From the NCBI GenBank assembly GCA_964434385.1, contig CAYSUW010000005.1, forward strand, positions 1 to 64,000: a DNA stretch of 64,000 bases. Reading direction: 5' to 3'. This document shows positions 1-8,824 of the stretch, piece by piece. This stretch comes from GCA-002700125 sp964434385. GTDB taxonomy: Bacteria > Chloroflexota > Dehalococcoidia > Lucifugimonadales > Lucifugimonadaceae. Under the pieces are notes generated by a model, which had not been told where the DNA came from, did not search any database, and saw only the letters and a list, made by a program, of their open reading frames with translations. The position numbers were made by a program, and so were the translations under genes. Position 1 is the stretch's first letter. Each line of letters opens with the position of its first letter.

Positions 1-302
1 GTTCGTTCTCTAGAAACATCTCTAGCTGCAAGTTCTGCAACTTCAGCTGCTCCAGAAGCGCCACTAGCTTCAGCTTTAGGCTCTTCTTTTTTAGGCTCTT
101 CTTTTTTTACCTCAATGTGTTCAGCAGCGGTTTTTTCTTTTCCAGCATATGGAGTGCTCTTTCCGAGGATTTTTACCTCACTCTTCTTTTTTGGTGTTGG
201 AGCTGCAGCTTCTTCTGCTGCATCATCTCCTCCACAAGCAACCAATGTAAGTGTCAAAGTCAATATTACTGCTAAAACTAATGTTAGAAGTTTTCGGTTC
301 AT
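1..302 (-). CDS. ABC transporter substrate-binding lipoprotein, N-terminal part (cut by window edge)
   Basis: This is the start of a secreted lipoprotein, probably the solute-binding subunit of the peptide-type importer encoded divergently from 637 onward. Reading the minus strand from the ATG at 302 gives a short basic N-terminus (MNRK), a hydrophobic stretch and a lipobox LVAC with the lipidated Cys at residue 23. An acidic/Ala-rich linker (GGDDAAEEAAAP) and a low-complexity Lys/Glu/Pro segment with two KKEEP units follow. A strong Shine-Dalgarno (AAGGAGAA) precedes the ATG. The reading frame stays open to base 1, so only about 100 residues are visible and the binding domain itself lies outside. 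The family-5 (peptide/nickel) assignment rests on the adjacent DppB/C/D/F-type genes, not on this sequence; another lipoprotein class is possible. Confidence 0.75.
   Translation of the reverse strand, partial: MNRKLLTLVLAVILTLTLTLVACGGDDAAEEAAAPTPKKKSEVKILGKSTPYAGKEKTAAEHIEVKKEEPKKEEPKAEASGASGAAEVAELAARDVSRER
76..105. repeat. Two tandem 15-bp repeats inside the lipoprotein linker
   Basis: The unit TTAGGCTCTTCTTTT occurs twice in direct tandem (76-90 and 91-105). On the coding minus strand it encodes a repeated Lys-Lys-Glu-Glu-Pro linker. A multiple-of-three unit keeps the frame, so copy number could vary without breaking the gene. Confidence 0.85.
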
Positions 303-347
303 TTACCTTTTCTCCTTAAATTTTAGTTTATAATTTGTAATAATTTG

Positions 348-377
348 CATTAATAATTATCTTGTTAATTATTAATG
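348..377. repeat. Perfect 12-bp inverted repeat (candidate operator or 5'-UTR hairpin)
   Basis: Left arm CATTAATAATTA (348-359) and right arm TAATTATTAATG (366-377) are exact reverse complements around a 6-nt spacer (360-365). The element lies 46 bp upstream of the binding-protein start codon, where a repressor site or an RNA hairpin in the leader would sit. There is no T-run typical of a terminator on either side. The function is inferred from position only. Confidence 0.55.
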
Positions 378-560
378 GAATTCGGATTTCAACTACAATT
401 ATTTAATGTAAAATACAGAAATAATGTAGATTAAATTTGTTAAATGATACCATAATATGCTTTTTTGCAAAAATATGGAGATTCCTTCTTGTAACAAGCT
501 TTAAAAAATAATTAAATATAGAAATTTTAATTTGCTATATCTATTTTCTTTTTATATCCT

Positions 561-572
561 TTGACCAGTCAA
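561..572. promoter_or_regulatory. TTGAC-CA-GTCAA element upstream of the permease operon
   Basis: The 12 bases TTGACCAGTCAA form an inverted repeat with 5-bp arms and a 2-bp centre, 76 bp ahead of the first permease ATG. TTGACC could serve as a -35 box, but the following AT-rich stretch (around 582-592) gives no clear -10 at ideal spacing. An 11-of-12 match to the same element occurs 73 bp upstream of the pyrophosphatase gene. Confidence 0.35.
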
Positions 573-636
573 ATTTTTAAATATTTAAATATCTTAAAAC
601 AGATATATTGATCACCAAAGATATAAACAGTCCTAC

Positions 637-1671
637 ATGAAATCAATCTCAAAATATATAGGAAATATATTCCAATACTATATTGTTCGTAGATTCTTAT
701 TCTTTATCTTGATTATTTGGTTAGCAAGTACAGCTATTTTTCTAATCCCTAGACTTTCAGGTCAAGATCCAGTTAAGGAAAAATTGTTATTAGAAGCCCA
801 GAGAGGTGGGCATATGCAGTCTGGTTTGGAAGAAATGGCTAAGGCTTACCAGAAAAAATTCGGACTAGATAAACCTTTGATTGTTCAATATGGAAATTAT
901 ATGAAAGATTTAGTCAGGTTTGATTTTGGTCCATCTATAGCTTATTTCCCTAAATCTGTTAATTCTTTAATAGGGGATTCAGTTATTTGGACTTTAGGGC
1001 TATTGAGTGTGGTAACCTTTATAGCATTCTTTGCTGGAACACTAGCTGGTGCATTGTTAGGATGGCCTAGATCTCCAGGTTTTCTTCAGTATATATTTAT
1101 GCCCATTTTAACTTTGGCTGCTATTCCATATTATTTGTTAGCCTTGGTGTTGATATATATATTTGCTTTTAATCTAGAATGGTTTCCTTTATTTGGAGGT
1201 TATGCTGTAGCCAATCTTCCTTCATGGAGTTTTTCTTTTGCTATTGAAGTTGTTCACCACGCAATTCTTCCTGGTGCTTCAATAGTATTAGCTTCTTTAG
1301 GTTTTTGGGCTTTGGGTATGCGAGGTATGATGATTACTACACAAGGTGAAGATTTTATGATTCAAGCAGAGGCCAAAGGTTTAAAAGGTGTAAGAATGTT
1401 TTTCAATTATGCTGTAAGAAATGCAATTCTTCCACAAACTACTGCATTAGCATTATCATTAGGAACGGTATTCACAGGTTCTGTATTGGTTGAGGTTATT
1501 TTTAGATATCCTGGTTTGGGGAATACTCTTTATCAAGCTATAAGACTTAATGATTTCTTTGTAATTCGAGGATTGATATTTATTGTTATTGTTGCTTTAG
1601 GTCTTGCAACTTTTTTAATAGATATAGCTTATCCATTATTAGATCCTAGGGTAAGTTATAAAAAAGGATAA
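637..1671 (+). CDS. Peptide-type ABC transporter permease, DppB/OppB family
   Basis: This is the first integral membrane subunit of an importer for oligopeptides or related small molecules (opines, nickel chelates). The 344 residues match the usual DppB length: an N-terminal membrane helix, a periplasmic/extracellular segment with the family's KKFGLDKPL-type sequence near residue 75, five further helices, and the cytoplasmic EAA loop (residues about 245-265, QAEAKGLKGVRMF) that docks onto the ATPases. It begins the operon and is followed after 2 bp by the DppC-like gene. The ATG at 637 has no good Shine-Dalgarno, so the start is less certain than the gene. Substrate cannot be told from sequence. 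Confidence 0.9.
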   Translation: MKSISKYIGNIFQYYIVRRFLFFILIIWLASTAIFLIPRLSGQDPVKEKLLLEAQRGGHMQSGLEEMAKAYQKKFGLDKPLIVQYGNYMKDLVRFDFGPSIAYFPKSVNSLIGDSVIWTLGLLSVVTFIAFFAGTLAGALLGWPRSPGFLQYIFMPILTLAAIPYYLLALVLIYIFAFNLEWFPLFGGYAVANLPSWSFSFAIEVVHHAILPGASIVLASLGFWALGMRGMMITTQGEDFMIQAEAKGLKGVRMFFNYAVRNAILPQTTALALSLGTVFTGSVLVEVIFRYPGLGNTLYQAIRLNDFFVIRGLIFIVIVALGLATFLIDIAYPLLDPRVSYKKG

Positions 1672-1673
1672 TT

Positions 1674-2600
1674 ATGACTACATCTACATATACAGAAACA
1701 GATTGGAAAATAAGATATAAAAAACGATTTTTTAATTTCTTACGTTATGTAAGAAGAAATCCTTCTCTTGGAGTAGGTTTAGGTTTTCTATTATCTCTTT
1801 TTCTATTTGTTGTTATAGGTTATGCAGTTTATGATACTGAAAGATTTCGACCGCTTAAAACAGGGACAGATTTAGCTCCATTTGAATATGACTCAAAGAA
1901 AGGGAGAGATGGTTACCCCCTCGGTACAGATAGACAAGGTAGAGATGTAATGTCTGTAATGATTGTAGGTGTTCCTCTAACAATACAAATAGGTTTAATA
2001 GCTGGAATTATTGGTATAACTGTAGGAACAGTTTTAGCTTTTGTTGCAGCGTATTTTGGAGGCTGGATTGATAATATTATTAGAACTGTAGTCGATGTAG
2101 GATTGACAATCCCGGGTATTTTGATACTAATTTTAATTGCTGTTAATTTACAGTCTGGTTTAACCGTTACTCAAATGGGATTAGCAGTTTCAGCTGTTGC
2201 TTGGGTTTGGCCTGCAAGAACTATAAGGTCTCAAGTACTTGTGATGCGTGAACAATTATATGTTGAAATTGCTAGATTATCAGGAACAGGTGCAATTTCA
2301 ATAATGTTCAAAGAGATGCTACCTAATCTGGCTCCTTATATTGGAGCAAGTTTTGTAGGCTCAGTCGCGTCTGCTATTTTAGCTTCTGTTGGATTAGAAG
2401 CATTGGGTCTAGGTCCATTTGATTCTCCTACTTTAGGTATGACTATCTATTGGAACATTCAATTTTCTTCTATCCTTCATGGAATGTGGTGGTGGTTTGG
2501 CCCTCCTATTGTGGTGTTAGCAATTATTTTCGTAGGTTTATTTTTGATTACAGCTGGATTAGATGAATGGTCTAACCCAAGATTAAGGAAAAGAGTGTGA
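1674..2600 (+). CDS. Peptide-type ABC transporter permease, DppC/OppC family
   Basis: Second permease subunit of the importer, 308 residues. An N-terminal cytoplasmic segment is followed by a membrane helix near residue 35-55, an outside loop with the family's PLGTDRQGRDV motif (about residue 83), and a helical core with the EAA coupling loop (VEIARLSGTGAISIM). It forms a heterodimer with the preceding DppB-like protein. The stop overlaps the start of the next gene by 4 bp (GTGA), which suggests translational coupling. Confidence 0.9.
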   Translation: MTTSTYTETDWKIRYKKRFFNFLRYVRRNPSLGVGLGFLLSLFLFVVIGYAVYDTERFRPLKTGTDLAPFEYDSKKGRDGYPLGTDRQGRDVMSVMIVGVPLTIQIGLIAGIIGITVGTVLAFVAAYFGGWIDNIIRTVVDVGLTIPGILILILIAVNLQSGLTVTQMGLAVSAVAWVWPARTIRSQVLVMREQLYVEIARLSGTGAISIMFKEMLPNLAPYIGASFVGSVASAILASVGLEALGLGPFDSPTLGMTIYWNIQFSSILHGMWWWFGPPIVVLAIIFVGLFLITAGLDEWSNPRLRKRV

Positions 2601-3580
2601 GTACATCTGATTTTAAGGGTTTAAGAGTAAAAGATTTGAAAGTTTACTATGATACTCCAGAGGGAGTTGTAAAAGCTGTAGATGGAATATCATTTTCATT
2701 AGTACAGGGTAAAAGATTAGCACTAGTTGGTGAATCTGGTAGCGGAAAGAGCACTCTTTCTATGGCTTTGATGAGACTTACCAGGCCCCCTGGGAGAATT
2801 GCGGATGGAAATATCTTTTTGGATGATGTAGATATTTTGGATTTAGATGTTGAGGAAATGAGATTATCTAGATTGTCAGAAATTTCTCTTGTTCCTCAAG
2901 GAGCAATGAATTCACTGAATCCTGTTTTGAAAATTAAAGATCAAATTTTAGATGGTTTGTTTGATCATCAAGTTTCTGGTGATAAAAAAATTTCTAAAGA
3001 TGAGCAAAAAACTAGAGTTTCAGAACTTTTAACTGCAGTTGAATTACTTCCATCTGTTGGGGATATGTATCCACATGAATTAAGTGGGGGAATGAAACAG
3101 AGAGTTGCTATTGCTATTGCAACTTCTATGGATCCCAAGGTGATTGTTGCTGATGAGCCTACTAGTGCATTAGACGTTGTGGTTCAAAGAACTGTAATGC
3201 AAACATTAGGTAGATTACAAGAAGGACTAGAAGCATCAATTGTTTTAGTGGGACATGATATGGGATTAGTAGCACAATTTGCTGACTTTGTTGGAGTGAT
3301 GTATGCGGGAAAAATGGTCGAATTAGGTCCTGTTAATTCGGTTTTTGGAAAGCCTTTACATCCATACACTAGGTTATTGATTAGAAGTTTGCCAACTTTA
3401 GAAAACAAAGAAGACTTTATAGGAATTCCTGGTTTACCTCCTCCATTGTTGAATTTGCCTCCAGGTTGCACTTTTTGTACTAGATTTGATAGAGAAAACA
3501 AGAATGATCCACCTTGGAAAGAAGTTAGTAAAGACCATTGGATTTCTGAATGTAACGTTTGTTCTGATATAGGAAAATGA
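2597..3580 (+). CDS. Peptide-type ABC transporter ATP-binding protein, DppD/OppD family
   Basis: First of two ATPases powering the importer, 327 residues. Visible motifs are Walker A GESGSGKS (residues 45-52), ABC signature LSGGMKQR, Walker B followed by DEPTSALD, and the switch His in GHDMG. The C-terminal oligopeptide-transporter extension (HPYTRLLIRSLP, then GLPPPLLNLPPGC and several Cys) is typical of the subfamily and may bind an Fe-S cluster as in some relatives. The GTG start overlaps the preceding stop. Confidence 0.93.
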   Translation: MSTSDFKGLRVKDLKVYYDTPEGVVKAVDGISFSLVQGKRLALVGESGSGKSTLSMALMRLTRPPGRIADGNIFLDDVDILDLDVEEMRLSRLSEISLVPQGAMNSLNPVLKIKDQILDGLFDHQVSGDKKISKDEQKTRVSELLTAVELLPSVGDMYPHELSGGMKQRVAIAIATSMDPKVIVADEPTSALDVVVQRTVMQTLGRLQEGLEASIVLVGHDMGLVAQFADFVGVMYAGKMVELGPVNSVFGKPLHPYTRLLIRSLPTLENKEDFIGIPGLPPPLLNLPPGCTFCTRFDRENKNDPPWKEVSKDHWISECNVCSDIGK

Positions 3581-3590
3581 GGATATAATT

Positions 3591-4463
3591 ATGGGATCAC
3601 TTTTAGAAGCAAAAAATGTAACCAAAATTTTTGGTGGTGGACTTTTCTCTAAAGAAGAAGAATTGATAGCAGTTAATGATATTTCTATAAACCTTGAAGT
3701 AGAAAACCCAAAGATTATTGCTATAGCAGGGGAGTCTGGAAGTGGTAAAACTACTCTGGCTAGATTATTACTCGGATTAATCGATCCTAATGAAGGGTCA
3801 GTAGAATATTTAGGAAAAAATTTAAAAGAAATGAAAGGTAAGGTAAGGAGGGATTTTAGAAGAGAGGTCCAACCTATTTTCCAAGATCCGTATGGTTCTT
3901 ATAATCCTTTTTATAAAGTTGACCATGTTTTATATAGTCCTATTAAGAATTTTAAACTAGCATCAAAAGGTGAAGAAGCTAGAAACATGGTTGAAAAAGC
4001 ACTTGAATTAGTTGGCTTAGTTCCTTCAGAAACATTAGGAAGATTACCTCATCAATTAAGTGGAGGTCAAAGACAGAGAGTAATGGTTGCCAGAGCATTG
4101 TTATTGCAGCCAAGGATAATTTTAGCTGATGAACCTGTCTCTGCAGTTGATGCTTCTCTTAGAGCTACTATCTTAGATTCTGTTAAAAAATTAAACAACG
4201 ATTTAGGTATCTCAGTGATTTATGTAACTCATGATTTAACTACTGCTTATCAAATTAGTGATGAAATAATGATTTTATATAAAGGTGTTCTAAAAGAAGC
4301 TGGTCCAGTCGAAGTTGTTATTAAAAACCCTAAACATCCTTATACTCAACTATTGATTGATTCTATCCCTCAAGCTAATCCGAAACTAAAATGGGGTAAA
4401 TTAGATATTTCTGAAACTCAGGAATTATTAGATCAACCAGGGATTGGTTGGAGAGATTCTTAA
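3591..4463 (+). CDS. Peptide-type ABC transporter ATP-binding protein, DppF/OppF family
   Basis: Second ATPase of the importer, 290 residues: Walker A GESGSGKT (47-54), signature LSGGQRQR, Walker B with DEPVSAVD, and the C-terminal HPYTQLLIDSIPQ extension. It is the last gene of the importer operon. Its stop lies one base from the convergent stop of the transhydrogenase operon, leaving no room for a separate terminator. Confidence 0.93.
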   Translation: MGSLLEAKNVTKIFGGGLFSKEEELIAVNDISINLEVENPKIIAIAGESGSGKTTLARLLLGLIDPNEGSVEYLGKNLKEMKGKVRRDFRREVQPIFQDPYGSYNPFYKVDHVLYSPIKNFKLASKGEEARNMVEKALELVGLVPSETLGRLPHQLSGGQRQRVMVARALLLQPRIILADEPVSAVDASLRATILDSVKKLNNDLGISVIYVTHDLTTAYQISDEIMILYKGVLKEAGPVEVVIKNPKHPYTQLLIDSIPQANPKLKWGKLDISETQELLDQPGIGWRDS

Positions 4464-5852
4464 TCAACTTTCTTTTAATTCTCTAGTTATTCCTTCAATT
4501 GAATCCTTGGCATCTCCGAATAGCATAGATGTTTTATCAATGTAAAAGAGTTTATTATCTATTCCTGAGAATCCAGTGTTCATAGATCTTTTTAATACAA
4601 TAATATTTTTTGCTTTATCTACATTAAGTATTGGCATTCCATAAATCGGACTATTTTTATTATTTCTTGCATCAGGGTTTGTAACGTCATTTGCACCTAT
4701 GACTATTGCAACATCTGTAGTCACAAATTGATCATTTATTTGTTGTAAATCATATAATTTATCATAAGATATATTTGCTTCTGCTAACAAGACATTCATA
4801 TGGCCTGGCATTCTTCCAGCAACAGGATGAATAGCATATTTTATATTGCATCCTTTAGATTCTAGGATCTCAGAAAGTTCTTTAATACTGTGTTGAGCTT
4901 GTGCTACTGCCAGCCCATAACCGGGGACTATGATTATATTTTCTGAGTATTCAAGCAGAATAGCAGTATCTACAGTATTTATAGATTTAAATGTTTGAGC
5001 GTTTTGGGATATGCTATTTTGAGTTTCGGTAATTTTCTGACCAAACCCACCAGTAATAACATTCATCAAAGACCTATTCATTGCTTTAGTCATGATCTTA
5101 GTTAATATTAATCCTGAAGCACCAACTAAAGATCCACATATTATGAGAATGGTGTTATTTAGAGCAAAACCAGTAAATGCTGCTGCAATTCCTGAGTAGG
5201 AATTTAATAATGCAATTACTACAGGCATGTCTGCACCACCGATTGGAATGACAATTAATATTCCTAATAAAAGACCTAATATAATCAAATAATAGATGAA
5301 TACATGAGTGTTAGTTAAAAGAAGTATGAACCCTATAGATATAGTGATTATTAATAGAAAAATATTCAAAATATTTCTGAAAGGAATTAAAATTGGATTA
5401 GTAGGAATAAGTTCTTGAAGTTTTAAAAAAGCTATAATACTTCCTGTAAAAGTTATCGTTCCTATAATGACACTTAAAATAATTGTACTTCCTGAGTAAA
5501 TAGAAAATTTTCCTATATTGGCTAATCTAGTAAATTCTTGTGATGAGATTAATGCAGAAGCTAGTCCTCCAAACCCATTGAATAATGCAACCATTTGAGG
5601 CATAGCAGTCATTTTGACTAATTTTGCCATTAAAATTCCAATACTTGCACCAACAATTAGCCCAATTATTATCCAAGATAATTTTAGAGTTGAATTATCC
5701 AATATTGTTATTAGAATTGCCAAAAACATGGCTAGTGAGGAAATTAAGTTTCCTGATCTAGCTGTTTTGGGAGAGCTTAATCTCTTTATACCTAAAATGA
5801 AGAGGATTGAAGAAATAATATATACTAATGTGATTATATTAGTGGTTATCAT
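4464..5852 (-). CDS. pntB: NAD(P) transhydrogenase subunit beta
   Basis: PntB carries most of the proton channel and the NADP(H)-binding domain III of the membrane transhydrogenase, which uses the proton gradient to make NADPH from NADH. The 462 residues show about eight N-terminal membrane helices followed by domain III with VPGYGLAVAQAQ (about 303-314), the AGRMPGHMNVLLAEA segment and VIGANDVTNPDA. These are hallmarks of the family. The start ATG overlaps the stop of pntAB by 4 bp. Confidence 0.95.
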   Translation of the reverse strand: MITTNIITLVYIISSILFILGIKRLSSPKTARSGNLISSLAMFLAILITILDNSTLKLSWIIIGLIVGASIGILMAKLVKMTAMPQMVALFNGFGGLASALISSQEFTRLANIGKFSIYSGSTIILSVIIGTITFTGSIIAFLKLQELIPTNPILIPFRNILNIFLLIITISIGFILLLTNTHVFIYYLIILGLLLGILIVIPIGGADMPVVIALLNSYSGIAAAFTGFALNNTILIICGSLVGASGLILTKIMTKAMNRSLMNVITGGFGQKITETQNSISQNAQTFKSINTVDTAILLEYSENIIIVPGYGLAVAQAQHSIKELSEILESKGCNIKYAIHPVAGRMPGHMNVLLAEANISYDKLYDLQQINDQFVTTDVAIVIGANDVTNPDARNNKNSPIYGMPILNVDKAKNIIVLKRSMNTGFSGIDNKLFYIDKTSMLFGDAKDSIEGITRELKES

Positions 5853-6145
5853 TTTTTATGATTGTTTTCCGTTTTTTTAAACATACTTAGCATTCGATCA
5901 GTAACTAAAAATCCTCCAACTACATTAATAGTTGATAGAATCAAAGCTCCAAAACCGATAATTTCCATTATTCTTCCATCTCCATTTTTGAGGATAATTA
6001 TGGATCCTATAATTACAATTCCTGAGATGGCATTACTTCCTGACATTAATGGGGTATGAAGAGTGGGAGGGATTTTTGTGATTAATTCATATCCAAGAAA
6101 TAATGCTAAAGCAAAAATCATTATTAATATTAATAAATTTTCCAT
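5849..6145 (-). CDS. pntAB: NAD(P) transhydrogenase subunit alpha part 2 (membrane segment)
   Basis: A 98-residue protein with three predicted membrane helices and the conserved HTPLMSGSNAISGI segment (about residues 30-43). It is the small membrane part of the alpha subunit in organisms where alpha is split in two. It sits between pntAA and pntB, confirming the three-subunit arrangement known from Rhodospirillum and mycobacteria. Confidence 0.93.
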   Translation of the reverse strand: MENLLILIMIFALALFLGYELITKIPPTLHTPLMSGSNAISGIVIIGSIIILKNGDGRIMEIIGFGALILSTINVVGGFLVTDRMLSMFKKTENNHKK

Positions 6146-6159
6146 AATTAGTTATTCCT

Positions 6160-7278
6160 TTAACTGGTTAATTTATGTCTATCATCCTTGTTATGGGTTA
6201 AACAAATATTATTTATTATTTCATCTTCGAAATTTAAATTAATATCTTCTTTTTCTATAAGAATATTTAATAATGATTCAACGTTTTTAGATAATAATTG
6301 GCTTGCATGATAGGGCATAGTACTAGGAAGATTTAAAGTTCCTACAATTAAAACTCCATTATGGACTATGGTTTTATCTGCTTCAGTAAGTTCACAATTC
6401 CCACCTCTTTCAGCTGCAAGATCCATGATTACAGTACCTTTTTTCATATTGGCCACAGATTTTTGATTAATAAGAATAGGGGATTTTTTGCCTGGTATCA
6501 TAGCGGTTGTTATTATGCTATCTGATTGAATGATAAAAGGGTATAAAAAATCAGCAGTTGATTTAATTTTTTCTGAGGATTGTTCTTTTGCATATCCGCT
6601 TTTTTCTTGAGAATCTTCTTGATTGGGCATTTCCAAAAAAGTTGCTCCTAAACTTTCCACTTGTTCTCTTACTTCTTTTCTCACATCAAAAGCTGTTACA
6701 GATGCACCTAATCTTTTTGCTGTAGCTATAGCTTGAAGACCTGCAACTCCTGCTCCTAGAACTAAAATTTTTGCTGGTGGAATTGTACCGGCAGCAGTCA
6801 TTAGCATTGGGAAATATTTATTTAGTTTTGATGCAGCTATTAAAACTGATTTATATCCACTAACTGAAGCTTGAGATGATAAAACATCCATAGATTGAGC
6901 TCTAGCTATACGAGGAATTCTTTCTAAGGCTAATCCAGTTATATTATTTTGGATTAATAATTGTACGCATTTAGTATCAGTGAATGTTTCAAAATTTGAT
7001 ATTAATATTGATTGAGGTGAGAAATGTTTATAATAAGAATTTTCAATAGGATTTACACTAATGATTAATTGATTATTCAAGATTAACTGTTTATTATTTT
7101 CAATTATTTTTACTCCTGAATCCTGATATTCTTTATTTTCAAATCCAGATTTGATTCCAGCATCTTTTACAATGGAAAACTTATGATTTCCTAATTTAAT
7201 TAATTTTGAAATTGAATCAGGTGTGAGTGATACTCTAGATTCAGAGTGTCTATTTTCTTTAACTATTCCTATATTCAT
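6160..7278 (-). CDS. pntAA: NAD(P) transhydrogenase subunit alpha part 1 (NAD-binding)
   Basis: Soluble NAD(H)-binding domain I of the transhydrogenase, 372 residues. It opens with the alanine-dehydrogenase-like MNIGIVKENRHSESRVSLTP, carries the Rossmann loop VLGAGVAGLQAIATAKRLGA (about 173-192) and the mobile-loop region MIPGKKSPILI. It is the first gene of the pntAA-pntAB-pntB operon and diverges from the FGGY kinase across 55 bp. NADPH supply from this enzyme would complement a 6-phosphogluconate dehydrogenase that looks NAD-specific. Confidence 0.94.
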   Translation of the reverse strand: MNIGIVKENRHSESRVSLTPDSISKLIKLGNHKFSIVKDAGIKSGFENKEYQDSGVKIIENNKQLILNNQLIISVNPIENSYYKHFSPQSILISNFETFTDTKCVQLLIQNNITGLALERIPRIARAQSMDVLSSQASVSGYKSVLIAASKLNKYFPMLMTAAGTIPPAKILVLGAGVAGLQAIATAKRLGASVTAFDVRKEVREQVESLGATFLEMPNQEDSQEKSGYAKEQSSEKIKSTADFLYPFIIQSDSIITTAMIPGKKSPILINQKSVANMKKGTVIMDLAAERGGNCELTEADKTIVHNGVLIVGTLNLPSTMPYHASQLLSKNVESLLNILIEKEDINLNFEDEIINNICLTHNKDDRHKLTS

Positions 7279-7333
7279 ATTTATAAAATATCATGAACTT
7301 AACCGAATTCTCTACAATTTTTTTTATACTTAC

Positions 7334-8824
7334 ATGAATTTATCTAAAAATAAGAAATCTGTAATATTAGTTATTGATATTGGAACAACTTTTTTAAAAA
7401 TTGGTTTTTTTGATCTTAAGGCAAACCCAGTTAATGATTTTCAATTTAAAATTCCACATACGCTAAAGATTGATAAAGTTGGAAAAAATGAGTTTGATCC
7501 GATTGAATTGTCCCTATTAATTGAAAAGTGTATAGATGATATATTAATAAAATCAGATCGAAAACATGAAATTCTTTCTGTTGCAGTGGATTCAATGGCA
7601 AGCACATTTTTGGGGCTAGATAAAGATAAAAATCCTGTTACAAATGTATTTACTTATGCTGATACTAGAGCAAAAATCCAAATGGAGAAAATCAAAGAAG
7701 AGATTGATGTAGAAGAAGTATATGATAGAACTGGTTGTCCTATACATACAGCTTATGTTCCTGCTAAGGTTCGTTGGTTAAATTCTGAATTTCCAGAACT
7801 ATATAGAAAAATTGAATATTGGTGTGATTTTTCAACCTACTTATATACTAGATGGTTTTATGATCAAGATGTTCCCTGTAGTTATTCAATAGCTTCTTGG
7901 AGTGGTTTATTTAATAGATATAATCTTAAATGGGATGAAGAATTATTACGTCATATAGGTATTAATCAGAATAAATTACCAAAACTAAAGCCTTATTCTT
8001 CATTTTTAATGAATCTAGGTAGTGATTTTTTTAAGAGATGGGATATTTTAAAAAACATTCCCTTTTTTCTCCCCATAGGAGATGGAGCTGCATCTCATAT
8101 CGGTTCAGGATGTACTTCTGCTAATCATATTTCTTTATCAATCGGCACAACTGGAGCTATGAGAGTTTTATTAAATAGTTTTAATAAAAGAATACCCAAA
8201 GGGTTATGGGCATACAATTTAGGGAAAGATGACACATTGTTAGGAGGATCATTTAGTGAAGGAGGAAATGTTTTAATGTGGTTGATGAACAATTTATCTT
8301 TGCCAGAGCAAAGTAAAATTGAAGATTATTTAAAGAACGTTTCTTATGATAATCATGCTTTGAATGTACTTCCATTCATTGCGGGAGAAAGAAGTTTAGG
8401 TTGGTCTTTTGATGGATCTCTTTTAATTTCAGGAATAGGATTATCTACTTCTAAATTTGATATTTATCAAGCTTGTTTGGAAGCAATATCTTATCGATTT
8501 GGTTTAGTTGCTGACAAATTATTACCATCTCTAGAAAATAACTGTGAAATTCTTGTTTCAGGAGGAGCAATTCAATCCTCTGAATATTGGTTACAACTAA
8601 TGAGTGACGTATTACAAATTCCAGTGAATCTTTCGAATATATCTGAGAATACATGTAAAGGCACCTCTATTTTGGCATTAGAATCATTGAATATTTGGGA
8701 TTCTTGGAATTATATTCCTAGCAAGATAGTAAAAAAATATTATCCTGATTCCAACAAAGCTTCTTTGCTTAGAGAAGCAATGGGTCGTCAAAAAGATTTG
8801 TATGATAAATTTTTTACTTATTGA
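7334..8824 (+). CDS. FGGY-family carbohydrate kinase, likely gluconokinase
   Basis: This enzyme phosphorylates a sugar or sugar acid with ATP. The actin-like fold motifs are present: phosphate-1 loop IDIGTTFLKIGFFD near the N-terminus, the central GDGAASHIGSGC and SIGTTGA, and VSGGAIQSSEYW in the ATP-binding half. I set the start at the ATG 7334, directly before the conserved N-terminal strand; an open frame extends upstream to 7223 but overlaps pntAA antisense. FGGY members for gluconate, xylulose and glycerol are hard to separate by eye. Gluconate is favoured because 6-phosphogluconate dehydrogenase is the convergent neighbour (stops overlap by 7 bp) and a gluconolactonase-family gene lies nearby. 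Confidence 0.85.
   Translation: MNLSKNKKSVILVIDIGTTFLKIGFFDLKANPVNDFQFKIPHTLKIDKVGKNEFDPIELSLLIEKCIDDILIKSDRKHEILSVAVDSMASTFLGLDKDKNPVTNVFTYADTRAKIQMEKIKEEIDVEEVYDRTGCPIHTAYVPAKVRWLNSEFPELYRKIEYWCDFSTYLYTRWFYDQDVPCSYSIASWSGLFNRYNLKWDEELLRHIGINQNKLPKLKPYSSFLMNLGSDFFKRWDILKNIPFFLPIGDGAASHIGSGCTSANHISLSIGTTGAMRVLLNSFNKRIPKGLWAYNLGKDDTLLGGSFSEGGNVLMWLMNNLSLPEQSKIEDYLKNVSYDNHALNVLPFIAGERSLGWSFDGSLLISGIGLSTSKFDIYQACLEAISYRFGLVADKLLPSLENNCEILVSGGAIQSSEYWLQLMSDVLQIPVNLSNISENTCKGTSILALESLNIWDSWNYIPSKIVKKYYPDSNKASLLREAMGRQKDLYDKFFTY

Larger units (their letters stand above)
303..636. other. Divergent intergenic region between binding protein and permease genes
   Basis: This is the only gene-free stretch over 300 bp. 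It is very AT-rich and holds no plausible ORF. It contains the Shine-Dalgarno of the binding-protein gene near 311-318, a perfect 12-bp inverted repeat at 348-377, and a TTGAC-CA-GTCAA element at 561-572 that may be part of the permease operon promoter. No convincing full sigma-70 promoter could be fixed by eye for either direction. Confidence 0.7.

Noticed and set aside
115..333. Open frame of 72 codons on the plus strand at the window start
   Set aside because: Antisense to the lipoprotein start, which has a lipobox and a strong ribosome-binding site.
4450..4485. Possible hairpin AGAGA...TCTCT at the dppF/pntB convergent junction
   Set aside because: Pairing is broken by internal mismatches and it lies within coding sequence; not convincing as a terminator.
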